From contig CAYGVT010000103.1 of NCBI GenBank assembly GCA_964353355.1, positions 1-31,864 on the forward strand: a stretch of DNA of 31,864 nucleotides, written 5' to 3'. The stretch is from CAYGVT01 sp964353355 (lineage in GTDB: Archaea > Thermoplasmatota > DTKX01 > GCA-020343715). Under the pieces are notes generated by a model. That model was not told the DNA's origin and ran no database searches. It saw only the letters and a program-made list of their open reading frames with translations. Shown piece after piece: positions 24,854 through 31,524 of the stretch. Each line of letters opens with the position of its first letter. Positions within the stretch are counted from its first letter, which is position 1. Made by a program: the position numbers and the translations under genes.

Positions 24854-25788
24854 TCCCGCAGCTCCCTCCCCGTGAGCGAGATGAAGACGTCCTCGAGCGT
24901 GGGCTCGTGGAACTCGATGGTGTCGACCGCCCCCGAGTACCTCGTGAGCAGCAGCTCGGCCACCGCTTTTTTGTCGCGCGTGCGCACCGACACGCGGTCG
25001 CCCTCCCCATGGGCTTCCAGCGCGAAGGGCCGCGCGCGCACGTCCTCGAGCACCTCGTCGCGCCTGCCGCCGCTGATGCGCGCGACGACGATGGCCTCCC
25101 TGCCCAGGCGGGACTTGAGCTCGGCGGCGGTGCCGAGCGCGATGATGCGGCCGTGGTCGATGATGCCCACGCGGTCGCACAGCATGTCGGCCTCGTCCAT
25201 GTAGTGCGTCGTGAGGACGATGGTGATGCCGCGGCCCCGGAGGGAGCGGATGCGCTCCCACACCATTCGGCGGGACTGCGGGTCGAGGCCCGTGGTGGGC
25301 TCGTCGAGGAACAGGACCTCGGGGTCGTGCATCATCGCCATGGCCACCACCAACCGGCGCTTCATCCCCCCCGAGAGGTCGTCCACGTCAGCGTCGCGCT
25401 TGCCCACGAGCTCGGTGAACGCGAGGACCTCGTCCACCTTGGGTTTGATGCTCGCGCGCGGCATCTCGTGCAGCTTCGCGTGGTAGACGAGGTTGCGGCG
25501 CACGTTGATGTCGCGGTCGAGCACGTTCTTCTGGGGCACGACCCCGATGCGCGACTTGACGGCCTTGGTGTCGGCGACCACGTCCAGGCCGAGGACGGTG
25601 GCGGTGCCCTCGGTGGGGAGGGTCAGGCCGCCGAGGATGCGGATGATGGTCGTCTTGCCCGCCCCGTTGGGCCCGAGCAGGCCGAAGATCTCACCCTGCG
25701 GTATCTCGAGGTCCATGCGGTCGACCGCGACCACGTCCTCGAACCTCTTCGTGATGCCCTGGAGGCGGATTGCCGTTCCCGATGCCAT
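24850..25788 (-). CDS. ABC transporter ATP-binding protein (DrrA-like)
   Basis: A 312-aa cytoplasmic ATPase that powers an ABC-2 exporter with its downstream permease. Walker A is GPNGAGKTT (39-47), the Q-loop is VVPQKN, the signature LSGGMKRR, Walker B LFLDEPTTGLDP, and the switch His is in LTTHYMDEAD. The C-terminal part (residues 225-312) with a VRTRDKKAVAELLLTRY and EPTLEDVFISLTGRELRE segment is the dimer or regulatory extension of DrrA-type proteins. ATG 25788 is preceded by a TATA box that puts transcription start only a few nt upstream. The stop overlaps the permease start. Substrate specificity cannot be read from the sequence. Confidence 0.95.
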   Translation of the reverse strand: MASGTAIRLQGITKRFEDVVAVDRMDLEIPQGEIFGLLGPNGAGKTTIIRILGGLTLPTEGTATVLGLDVVADTKAVKSRIGVVPQKNVLDRDINVRRNLVYHAKLHEMPRASIKPKVDEVLAFTELVGKRDADVDDLSGGMKRRLVVAMAMMHDPEVLFLDEPTTGLDPQSRRMVWERIRSLRGRGITIVLTTHYMDEADMLCDRVGIIDHGRIIALGTAAELKSRLGREAIVVARISGGRRDEVLEDVRARPFALEAHGEGDRVSVRTRDKKAVAELLLTRYSGAVDTIEFHEPTLEDVFISLTGRELRE

Positions 25789-25813
25789 GCGTGGGGCGGG
25801 ATGCGGGCGGGGC

Positions 25814-25826
25814 GGATAAAGGTTAT
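25814..25826 (-). promoter_or_regulatory. TATA box for the ABC exporter operon
   Basis: On the minus strand the core is ACCTTTATCC. Transcription about 26 nt downstream would begin near 25794, six bases before the ATG at 25788, so the message is almost leaderless. The divergent 25918 gene shares this gap. Confidence 0.55.
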
Positions 25827-25917
25827 GGAGGGGGGTGGGTCCGGTCATAAGTCGCACGAGTGGGGGGGCGCCCTGCGGCGCAAGGGTAATGTACCCAGCT
25901 GGGCATTGGTGAGGAGG

Positions 25918-28326
25918 ATGCGCATTCCCCTGCCCACCAAGGGACGTAGGACGGTCACCGTGGCGGTCGGGGCCATCGTCCTGGCCGCTGCGCTCTGGGC
26001 CGGGACAGGCATGCCCGGCCTCGGCCGCGACGTCGAGGAGCTCGACATCTCCGATGTCATGGGCCTCGCGTCCGTCCGCGCGAGCGACCACGACCACGTG
26101 CTGGTCGCGGCCGACGCCCCCCTGCTGGCCTCCGTCGCGACCAGCGCCGCGTGCTGGTACGACCGGTCGGGCGGCGGCATGGGCCTGGTCCCGCTGCTGC
26201 TCGACGGGGACGCGGACGAGGCGGCGCAGCAGGCGCGGCTCGTGGCCGCCCTCGGCCTGGCAAAGCCGCTGCGCGTCGACGGCCCCAACCACACGCTCAC
26301 GTCCGTGAGGGTCGCGGTGACCGTGTGGCAGCGCGCCGCGGGCGCGGTGGTGGTGCAGAAGGGCGAGGGCGGCTACAACGCATCCCTCGTGGGCGGCGTC
26401 ATCGCCTCCTACCTCAACGTCCCTCTCCTGGTCTGGGAGGGCGGGGGGTCGACCAAGGTGGTGGCCGGGTGCCTCGCGGACCTGGGCGCGTCGTACGTGC
26501 TGCTCGCGGGCCCGTTCGAGCCCTCATGGAGGGAGCTCGCGAGGGACCTGGGGCTGCCCGTGGTGCGGCTCGACGGCCGCGACCTGCACGCGGCGCAGCT
26601 CGCGCTCGCGGCCGACGGGTTCGGGAGGGTCGACTACGGCGTGCTCGCGAACCCCTCTGACGCGACGGGCATCAGCTGCGTCGACGTCCAGGCGGGCGGC
26701 GCCGTCGAGTGGGAGGAGCGGGGGAGCTTCGCGGCGGTGTCACGCGTGGGGCACGTCGAGACGCTCTCGTCAAGCGATTCCTCGGCCACGGTGGGCGTGC
26801 CCATGGAGCCGGGCATCCAGCGGCTCCAGTTGAGGGCGCGGCTCTCCAACATGGACGACCCCCTCGAGGCCGTCAAGCAGCAGCTGGGCGTCGTGCCCAT
26901 CCTGTCCCTCTCACTCGAGGACGCCGACGGCGGGTTAGTGGCCTACGGCTCCTCCATCGGCTACCGGGCGGGGGAGGCCGCGCTCGACGTGGTGGCCGTC
27001 GACGTGGGCGGCGACCTCAGCCTCCGGGTCTCGGCCTACTACGGCATCAAGGGCCGCACGAACACGGGCACCATGGGCCAGGGCTGGGACGGGGTGGGCT
27101 GGTCGCGCGTCTCGGCGGACTGGGAGGTCCGGTTCGAGCGCATCCCCGTGACGACGCCGCTCGTGCCACAGCTGCCCGGTCTCTCGCGCCTCTCCTCCTA
27201 CCTCGCTGCCGCCCACGGTGGGTTCGTCGTGGCCGACCCGGGGATGTCGTACCTCGACGAGGGGTGGGCGGCGACGACCGGCGCGGGCAAGGCCACGGGG
27301 CCGTGGTACGACGAGTCCCTGCACGCGGCCGCCAACGCGCGCGTCGAGCGCAACGTGGGCGCGCTGCGCTCCGCGCTCGGCGCGCTCGACATGGTGCCCG
27401 CCTCCGGGGGCGGGACCCTGCTGGACGCCTACCTTGGCGGCCCCGCGTGGCTCGCCATCCTGGGCGACGCCGCGAGCATCCCGCAGTGGTACGAGCCCAA
27501 GGAGACTTCGTGGGAGGAGGACGTGCAGTACGGCCTCGGATGGGCGTCGGACGAGCCCTACCGGCTCGACGGCAACCTGTCCATCGGGCGGCCGCTGTCG
27601 AGCACCGTCGCGGGCACGTCCACGCTCATCGCGCGCACGCTGTTCTACGAGCCCCTCGCACAGGCGTACGAATCCACGCTCGCCTTCCCGGAGGACAACG
27701 ACTGGTCCAACAACTACATGCTCCTCTACGGCGAGGGCGGGGGCCAGACCGGCGGCCTGTTCTGGCAGCGCCCGTTCGCGGACGAGCTGCGCGCGGCCGG
27801 CTTCGACCCCCACCAGTACGGGGACAACCTCCAGAACGACCGCCAGACGATGCAGGCGCGCGGCGCCTACGAGCGGTCGAACTACATGGAGGTCATGCTC
27901 CACGGCAACTGGTACTGGTACTGCCCCGAGATGAACGGCCTGGACGAGTACTCGACGTCCGTCAAGGTCCTGGACGTGCGCGACTGGTCGCTCGGGCCCT
28001 CCGTGCTCCTGTCCGCGGCGTGCCTGATGGGCCGCATCGACGGCGTGCCGGCGGACCAGTCCATCGCCCTCGCCTTCATGCACGCGGGCGCGAACGCCTT
28101 CGTGGGCGCGACCCGGTCGACCGGGTCCGAATCCGGCACGCGGTGGATGGAGTGGGACCTCATCCACAACGACACGTCCGTGGGCGAGGCGCTGCGCCGG
28201 AGCATGGCGGACCACCCCGAGCCCCCGACGGTCTGGGTGCGCATGCTCTTCGCGGACCCCGCCTTCAACCCCTACGAGCCCGGCAACGGCTTTGCGGACC
28301 AGGGGCGGCCCGAGCTCCTGCCGTAG
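25918..28326 (+). CDS. Membrane-anchored protein with CW-binding-2-like and gingipain-like (C25) domains
   Basis: An 802-aa protein with an N-terminal membrane helix (about 13-30, VTVAVGAIVLAAALWAGTG). About 90-230 has a pattern like cell-wall-binding repeat 2 (VGGVIASYLNVPLLVWEGGG, ADLGASYVLLAGP). About 430-790 resembles the caspase-like catalytic domain of C25 cysteine peptidases: VMLHGNWYWYCPEM with H662 as the presumed catalytic His, then LLSAACLMGRIDG with C702 as the nucleophile, followed by ALAFMHAGANAFVGATRSTGSESG. The spacing, His-Cys order and GATRS phrase fit the gingipain pattern, but the usual GHG is replaced by LHGNW, so activity is uncertain. A GAGGAGG ribosome binding site adjoins the ATG at 25918. 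Peptidase function is inference. Confidence 0.75.
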   Translation: MRIPLPTKGRRTVTVAVGAIVLAAALWAGTGMPGLGRDVEELDISDVMGLASVRASDHDHVLVAADAPLLASVATSAACWYDRSGGGMGLVPLLLDGDADEAAQQARLVAALGLAKPLRVDGPNHTLTSVRVAVTVWQRAAGAVVVQKGEGGYNASLVGGVIASYLNVPLLVWEGGGSTKVVAGCLADLGASYVLLAGPFEPSWRELARDLGLPVVRLDGRDLHAAQLALAADGFGRVDYGVLANPSDATGISCVDVQAGGAVEWEERGSFAAVSRVGHVETLSSSDSSATVGVPMEPGIQRLQLRARLSNMDDPLEAVKQQLGVVPILSLSLEDADGGLVAYGSSIGYRAGEAALDVVAVDVGGDLSLRVSAYYGIKGRTNTGTMGQGWDGVGWSRVSADWEVRFERIPVTTPLVPQLPGLSRLSSYLAAAHGGFVVADPGMSYLDEGWAATTGAGKATGPWYDESLHAAANARVERNVGALRSALGALDMVPASGGGTLLDAYLGGPAWLAILGDAASIPQWYEPKETSWEEDVQYGLGWASDEPYRLDGNLSIGRPLSSTVAGTSTLIARTLFYEPLAQAYESTLAFPEDNDWSNNYMLLYGEGGGQTGGLFWQRPFADELRAAGFDPHQYGDNLQNDRQTMQARGAYERSNYMEVMLHGNWYWYCPEMNGLDEYSTSVKVLDVRDWSLGPSVLLSAACLMGRIDGVPADQSIALAFMHAGANAFVGATRSTGSESGTRWMEWDLIHNDTSVGEALRRSMADHPEPPTVWVRMLFADPAFNPYEPGNGFADQGRPELLP

Positions 28327-28332
28327 CCCCCC

Positions 28333-28348
28333 CCAGGCGGCCCCCTGG
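28333..28348 (+). terminator. Weak GC hairpin after the C25-like gene
   Basis: CCAGG and CCTGG arms around a GC-rich loop follow the stop codon. Without a T-tract, its role in termination is doubtful. Confidence 0.2.
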
Positions 28349-28363
28349 ATTGGTGCGCTCGCA

Positions 28364-28374
28364 AGGCTTAATTA
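28364..28374 (+). promoter_or_regulatory. TATA-like box for L-threonine dehydrogenase
   Basis: GGCTTAATTAG is the AT-rich core upstream of the gene. Transcription near 28394 would give a leader of about 55 nt that can fold (see next entry). Confidence 0.45.
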
Positions 28375-28389
28375 GCCTCGATTGAATGC

Positions 28390-28443
28390 CCCTGGGCCCG
28401 CCCCGGGATGACCCCAAAGGGGCTCCTTCCCAGGGAGGAGGGG
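28390..28443 (+). promoter_or_regulatory. Structured leader upstream of the threonine dehydrogenase ribosome binding site
   Basis: CCCTGGG (28390-28396) is complementary to CCCAGGG (28429-28435), closing a region that contains a second hairpin CCCC-AAA-GGGG (28412-28422). The right arm meets the ribosome binding region GAGGAGGGG (28435-28443), so folding could limit translation. This is a visible pairing potential only; GC-rich DNA gives many such pairings. Confidence 0.3.
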
Positions 28444-28448
28444 ACACG

Positions 28449-29417
28449 ATGCCAAACAAGCCCATGAAGAGGATACTGGTGACGGGCGCCGTCGGCCAGA
28501 TCGGCTCCGAGCTCGTGATGGAGCTGCGCGGGATCTACGGGAACGACAACGTGGTCGGCACCTGGAACAGGACCAAGCCGACGGAGGAGCTCATGAAGAG
28601 CGGCCCCATCGAGCAGGTCCGCGTGCAGGACCGGGCCGAGGTCACCAAGGTCGTGGAGAGGTACGGCATCGACACCATCTACAACATGGCGGCCATCCTC
28701 TCCGCCGTGGGCGAGCAGAACCCCCAGGCGTGCTGGGACGTCAACATGAACGGATTTATGACCATAATGGAGGTCGCGCGCGAGAAGCAGCTCGCCCGCG
28801 TCATCAACCCCAGCTCGATTGCCGCGTTCGGCCCCGAGACGCCGCAGCAGAAGACCCCCAACGACACCATCCTCAAGCCCAAGACGATGTACGGCGTGAC
28901 CAAGGTCGCGGGCGAGCTCCTGGGCGACTACTACTTCAAGCGATACGGGCTCGACGTGCGCGGCATGCGCCTGCCCGGCATCATCTCCTGGAAGACCCCG
29001 CCCGGCGGCGGCACGACAGACTACGCGGTCGCCATCTTCTACGAGGCCGTGCAGAAGGGCAAGTACGAGTGCTTCGTGCGCGAGAACACGGTGCTGCCGA
29101 TGATGTACATGCCCGACGCGCTCAAGTCCATGGTCGACCTGGCCAACGCGCCCATCGAGAATCTGGTGCACCACAGCGACTTCAACGTCACCGCCATGAG
29201 CTTCTCCGCGGGCGAGCTCGCGGCCGCAATCAGGAAGCACGTCCCGGACTTCAAGGTCACCTACAAGCCCGACTTCCATCAGGCCATCGCGGATTCCTGG
29301 CCGAAGTCCATCGACGACTCGGTCGCGAGGAAGGAGTGGGGCTGGAAGCCCAGCTACGACCTCGAGGCCATGACGAAGGACATGATCGTCAACCTGCGCA
29401 AGAAGTTCGGCAAGTAG
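28449..29417 (+). CDS. L-threonine 3-dehydrogenase, short-chain (extended SDR) type
   Basis: A 322-aa NAD-dependent enzyme that oxidises L-threonine to 2-amino-3-ketobutyrate in the threonine-to-glycine pathway. The Rossmann motif is TGAVGQIG near residues 12-19, the catalytic pair is Y148 and K152 in MYGVTKVAGE, and the substrate loop SWKTPPGGGTTDYAVAIFYEAV plus YECFV and MMYMPDA are diagnostic for the SDR-type threonine dehydrogenase known from Thermoplasma volcanium and some bacteria, as opposed to UDP-sugar epimerases. ATG 28449 follows GGAGGAGGGG; an in-frame ATG at 28386 would add a Pro/Gly-rich extension and lies upstream of the likely transcription start. No zinc-type tdh or kbl neighbour is present. 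Confidence 0.92.
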   Translation: MPNKPMKRILVTGAVGQIGSELVMELRGIYGNDNVVGTWNRTKPTEELMKSGPIEQVRVQDRAEVTKVVERYGIDTIYNMAAILSAVGEQNPQACWDVNMNGFMTIMEVAREKQLARVINPSSIAAFGPETPQQKTPNDTILKPKTMYGVTKVAGELLGDYYFKRYGLDVRGMRLPGIISWKTPPGGGTTDYAVAIFYEAVQKGKYECFVRENTVLPMMYMPDALKSMVDLANAPIENLVHHSDFNVTAMSFSAGELAAAIRKHVPDFKVTYKPDFHQAIADSWPKSIDDSVARKEWGWKPSYDLEAMTKDMIVNLRKKFGK

Positions 29418-29433
29418 ACGGCCGAGCGCGGCC

Positions 29434-29475
29434 AAGGAGGGGGGCGGCCCGCCGGGCCCCCCCGTCCTCCTTTTT
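29434..29475. terminator. Strong bidirectional hairpin with T-run
   Basis: AAGGAGG (29434-29440) pairs with CCTCCTT (29466-29472); the inside is GGGGCGGCCC against GGGCCCCCCC, giving a long GC stem, and TTTTT follows on the plus strand. On the minus strand the mirror run is AAGGAGG with flanking Gs. It sits between convergent genes (threonine dehydrogenase and hydrolase), where a terminator is expected. Confidence 0.55.
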
Positions 29476-29503
29476 CCCCCCTCGCCTCCCCATCCCCGCC
29501 CCC

Positions 29504-30319
29504 TCAGCCCTCGCCAGGCCCGGAGAGGAAGCCATCGACCATGAGCATGAAGAGCTGTCGCCTGTCCTCGAACGGCGAATGTCCAGCGCCCCCGATGACG
29601 ACGAGCCTGCTCCCGGGGATGAGCGCCGCGCGCTCCCGCGCGCCGTCGACGGGGAAGAACCGGTCGTCGGCGCCCCAGACCACCATGGTGGGCGCCTCGA
29701 TGGACGCGAGCGTCCCGGGCTCGATGGTCCGCGCGACCCCCATGCCGCCCTGGCGCAGGAAGGCGCGCACCCCCGGCCGGAGCCAGTACCGCGCGCCCTG
29801 GACGATGGCCGGGTCGTCCGGGTCCTTGGAGTAGGCGCGACCGAGCAGCCCTCGCACGCGACGCTCCTTGACCCTGCCCGCGGCGACGGCCGCGAGCAGC
29901 TCGTCGGCCGCCTCCGCGAAGGCGGGCACGGCGCTCGCGAGGTGCGCGGGGGAGACCGCGACGAGCCTGCGCACGCGCGAGGGCGCGAGGGCCGCGACGT
30001 GGAGCGCGATGGAGCCGCCGAGCGAGTGGCCCAGCAGGTCGCACCCCGCGTGGCCCTGCGAGCCGAGGAACGCACCTGCCCAGGCGGCCAGGCCCGCGGG
30101 CGAGCAGTCCGCCCCGGGCCCCGGCTCCGACGCGCCCGAGCCCGGCAGGTCGAGCGCGTAGACGCGACGACGGCGAGCGAGCTCGCCCATGTAGGGGCTC
30201 CACATGCCCGAATCCGCCTCCGCCCCGTGGAGCAGCACAAGGGGCGTGCCCCCGTCGCCCGCCACGAGCGCGCGGGTGAGCACGCCCGCGGCTTCAACCG
30301 TCAGGGTGCGCGCGTCCAT
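29504..30319 (-). CDS. Alpha/beta hydrolase
   Basis: A 271-aa alpha/beta-hydrolase fold protein, probably a cytoplasmic esterase or lipase-like enzyme. The oxyanion segment is VLLHG at 28-32, the nucleophile elbow GHSLGG gives S99, the acid is likely in WGADDRFFP, and the catalytic His is in GGAGHSPFED near the C-terminus. Ordering and spacing match the family. It resembles many carboxylesterase or haloacid-type hydrolases, so substrate is unassigned. The gene follows two RAM-domain genes on the same strand: the end of the 30592 gene lies 39 bases upstream, so they may be one transcript. ATG 30319 has a GGGGTAGG ribosome binding site. Confidence 0.92.
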   Translation of the reverse strand: MDARTLTVEAAGVLTRALVAGDGGTPLVLLHGAEADSGMWSPYMGELARRRRVYALDLPGSGASEPGPGADCSPAGLAAWAGAFLGSQGHAGCDLLGHSLGGSIALHVAALAPSRVRRLVAVSPAHLASAVPAFAEAADELLAAVAAGRVKERRVRGLLGRAYSKDPDDPAIVQGARYWLRPGVRAFLRQGGMGVARTIEPGTLASIEAPTMVVWGADDRFFPVDGARERAALIPGSRLVVIGGAGHSPFEDRRQLFMLMVDGFLSGPGEG

Positions 30320-30358
30320 CGGTCGCCTACCCCTCGGTCGAGCCCAGGCAGGCCCTGC

Positions 30359-30592
30359 CTAGAGCGATACGCCGGTGAAGGTCTTTGTCTCGAGGATGCC
30401 CGGGACTGTGCGGATGTCGTCCACGATGATCTCCCCGAGGACCTGGAAGTCCTCGGCGCTGACCTTGGCCAGGAGGTCGTACTCGCCGAAGAGGGGGTGG
30501 AGCTCGACGATGGCCTTGACCTTGAGGAGCTTCTCGTAGACCTCTCTCTCCTTGCCTGGCGTGGTCCTTATGAGCACGAAGCCGATTGCCAT
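30359..30592 (-). CDS. Stand-alone Lrp/AsnC ligand-binding (RAM) domain protein
   Basis: A 77-aa protein consisting of only the RAM domain: MAIGFVLIRTTPGKEREVYEKL, GEYDLLAKV, DIRTVPGILETKTF. It lacks the helix-turn-helix of Lrp/AsnC regulators. Such domains form beta-alpha-beta-beta-alpha-beta dimers or oligomers that bind amino acids or other small molecules and may act alone or with DNA-binding partners. It is a close paralogue of the next gene. ATG 30592 follows GGAGG (GAGGAGGGACACGTTA before the ATG). The 101-base gap to the paralogue contains an AT-rich stretch (TTAACCTTTTG), so it may have its own promoter. Confidence 0.92.
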   Translation of the reverse strand: MAIGFVLIRTTPGKEREVYEKLLKVKAIVELHPLFGEYDLLAKVSAEDFQVLGEIIVDDIRTVPGILETKTFTGVSL

Positions 30593-30693
30593 TAACGTGT
30601 CCCTCCTCGGTGCGCCCATGAGTAGGCCCTGCCCGTAGATTAACCTTTTGTGGGACATAAGGGGGCGCGCCCTCGCCTGCCGGACGCGGGGGT

Positions 30694-30927
30694 TCAGAAC
30701 TTTACCGTCACCAGCGTCTTGGTCGAGACGATCCCCTTGCAGGTGCGGATGATGTCCACGACCACGTCGCCCAGCGCCTGGTAGTCCCGCGCGATGACCT
30801 TCGCGACGATGTCGCAGTCGCCGAAGACGTTGTAGACCTCCTCGACGTGGCCTATCTTGCGGATTTGCTCGAATACCTCGCGCTCCATCCTGGGCTTGGT
30901 CCTTATGAGCACGAAACCGGTCGCCAA
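30694..30927 (-). CDS. Second stand-alone Lrp/AsnC ligand-binding (RAM) domain protein
   Basis: A 77-aa paralogue of the neighbour at 30359-30592, same strand. It begins LATGFVLIRTKPRMEREVFEQI (the Leu is the start codon) and has GDCDIVAKV and IRTCKGIVSTKTL, matching the same positions of the paralogue; the two genes are exactly the same length, 234 nt. That equal length favours a TTG start at 30927, which also has GGAGGGGT directly upstream; an ATG further upstream would add about 10 unrelated residues. A TATA-like box GGATATACC lies at 30949-30957. The two copies suggest a heteromeric or duplicated sensor. Ligand unknown. Confidence 0.88.
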   Translation of the reverse strand: MATGFVLIRTKPRMEREVFEQIRKIGHVEEVYNVFGDCDIVAKVIARDYQALGDVVVDIIRTCKGIVSTKTLVTVKF

Positions 30928-30948
30928 CCGGACCCCTCCATCTTGGGA

Positions 30949-30957
30949 CGGTATATC
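30949..30957 (-). promoter_or_regulatory. TATA-like box for the second RAM-domain gene
   Basis: On the minus strand the stretch reads GGATATACC. It sits about 26 nt from the TTG start at 30927, which would give an almost leaderless transcript although a ribosome binding site is present; a second AT-rich stretch farther up (TTCTTATG, near 30976-30983) could serve instead. Confidence 0.35.
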
Positions 30958-31030
30958 CATGAACGGTCCCGGCATAAGAACCTTGCCATGACGACCAACC
31001 CCGCCGCGACCCCCTGCGTGGCGCGGCGAA

Positions 31031-31041
31031 AGTCTATTTAG
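31031..31041 (+). promoter_or_regulatory. TATA box for the Hsp20 gene
   Basis: AGTCTATTTAG is the AT-rich core. Transcription near 31062 would give a leader of about 22 nt with GGAGGG before the ATG at 31084. Confidence 0.5.
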
Positions 31042-31083
31042 GCCAAGGGCCATGCGCGCCCTACCGAGTAGGAGGGTTTTCTA

Positions 31084-31518
31084 ATGGCACCGAAGAGGAC
31101 CTCTGGGAAGGGCGAGGGCAGGGCGCTGGAGCCCGAGATGGACCCGTTCTGGGCGCAGCTCGCTGAGGCCGAGGAGGGCGAGCGGCTGCCGCTGATCGAC
31201 ATCCAGGACCGCGACGACCACCTGCTCGTCATCGCCGAGCTGCCCGGCATCCCCAAGCAGAACGTGAAGCTCGAGGTCCAGGAGGACCGCGTCGAGATCC
31301 GTGGCGAGCACGCGCTCGCGTGCGAGCTGAACGCCGCCGACTACGCGTACCTCTGCAACGAGCGCACGAGCACGAACTTCCACCGCGTCGTGCCGCTCCC
31401 CCTGGCCGTCGTGCCCGACAAGGCCAAGGCCAAGATGAGCGAGGGCGTGCTCGAGATACGGCTCCCCAAGAAGAGCCCCAAGGCCGCTGGCAGGTCCGTG
31501 CCCGTGAAGATCGAGTAG
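31084..31518 (+). CDS. hsp20: Small heat shock protein Hsp20
   Basis: A 144-aa alpha-crystallin domain chaperone that keeps unfolding proteins from aggregating. The short N-terminal arm is Gly/Glu/Lys-rich and polar (residues 1-30). The ACD spans about 36-132 (PLIDIQDRDDHLLVIAELPG, then FHRVVPLPL, and the family phrase MSEGVLEIRLPKK). The C-terminal VPVKIE supplies the V-x-V (IXI-like) motif that docks between subunits during oligomerisation. GGAGGG lies 9-14 nt before the ATG. It converges on a basic repeat protein gene, whose stop is six bases away. Confidence 0.96.
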   Translation: MAPKRTSGKGEGRALEPEMDPFWAQLAEAEEGERLPLIDIQDRDDHLLVIAELPGIPKQNVKLEVQEDRVEIRGEHALACELNAADYAYLCNERTSTNFHRVVPLPLAVVPDKAKAKMSEGVLEIRLPKKSPKAAGRSVPVKIE

Positions 31519-31524
31519 GCGCTC

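Noticed and set aside
24907..25917. Upstream extension of the C25-like protein on the plus strand
   Set aside because: The frame is opposite the ABC ATPase gene, whose motifs are complete; the extension has no domain and a GAGGAGG ribosome binding site sits at 25918.
28390..28422. Terminator between the C25-like and threonine dehydrogenase genes
   Set aside because: The hairpins lie after the TATA box of the dehydrogenase and have no T-run, so they belong to its leader if anything.
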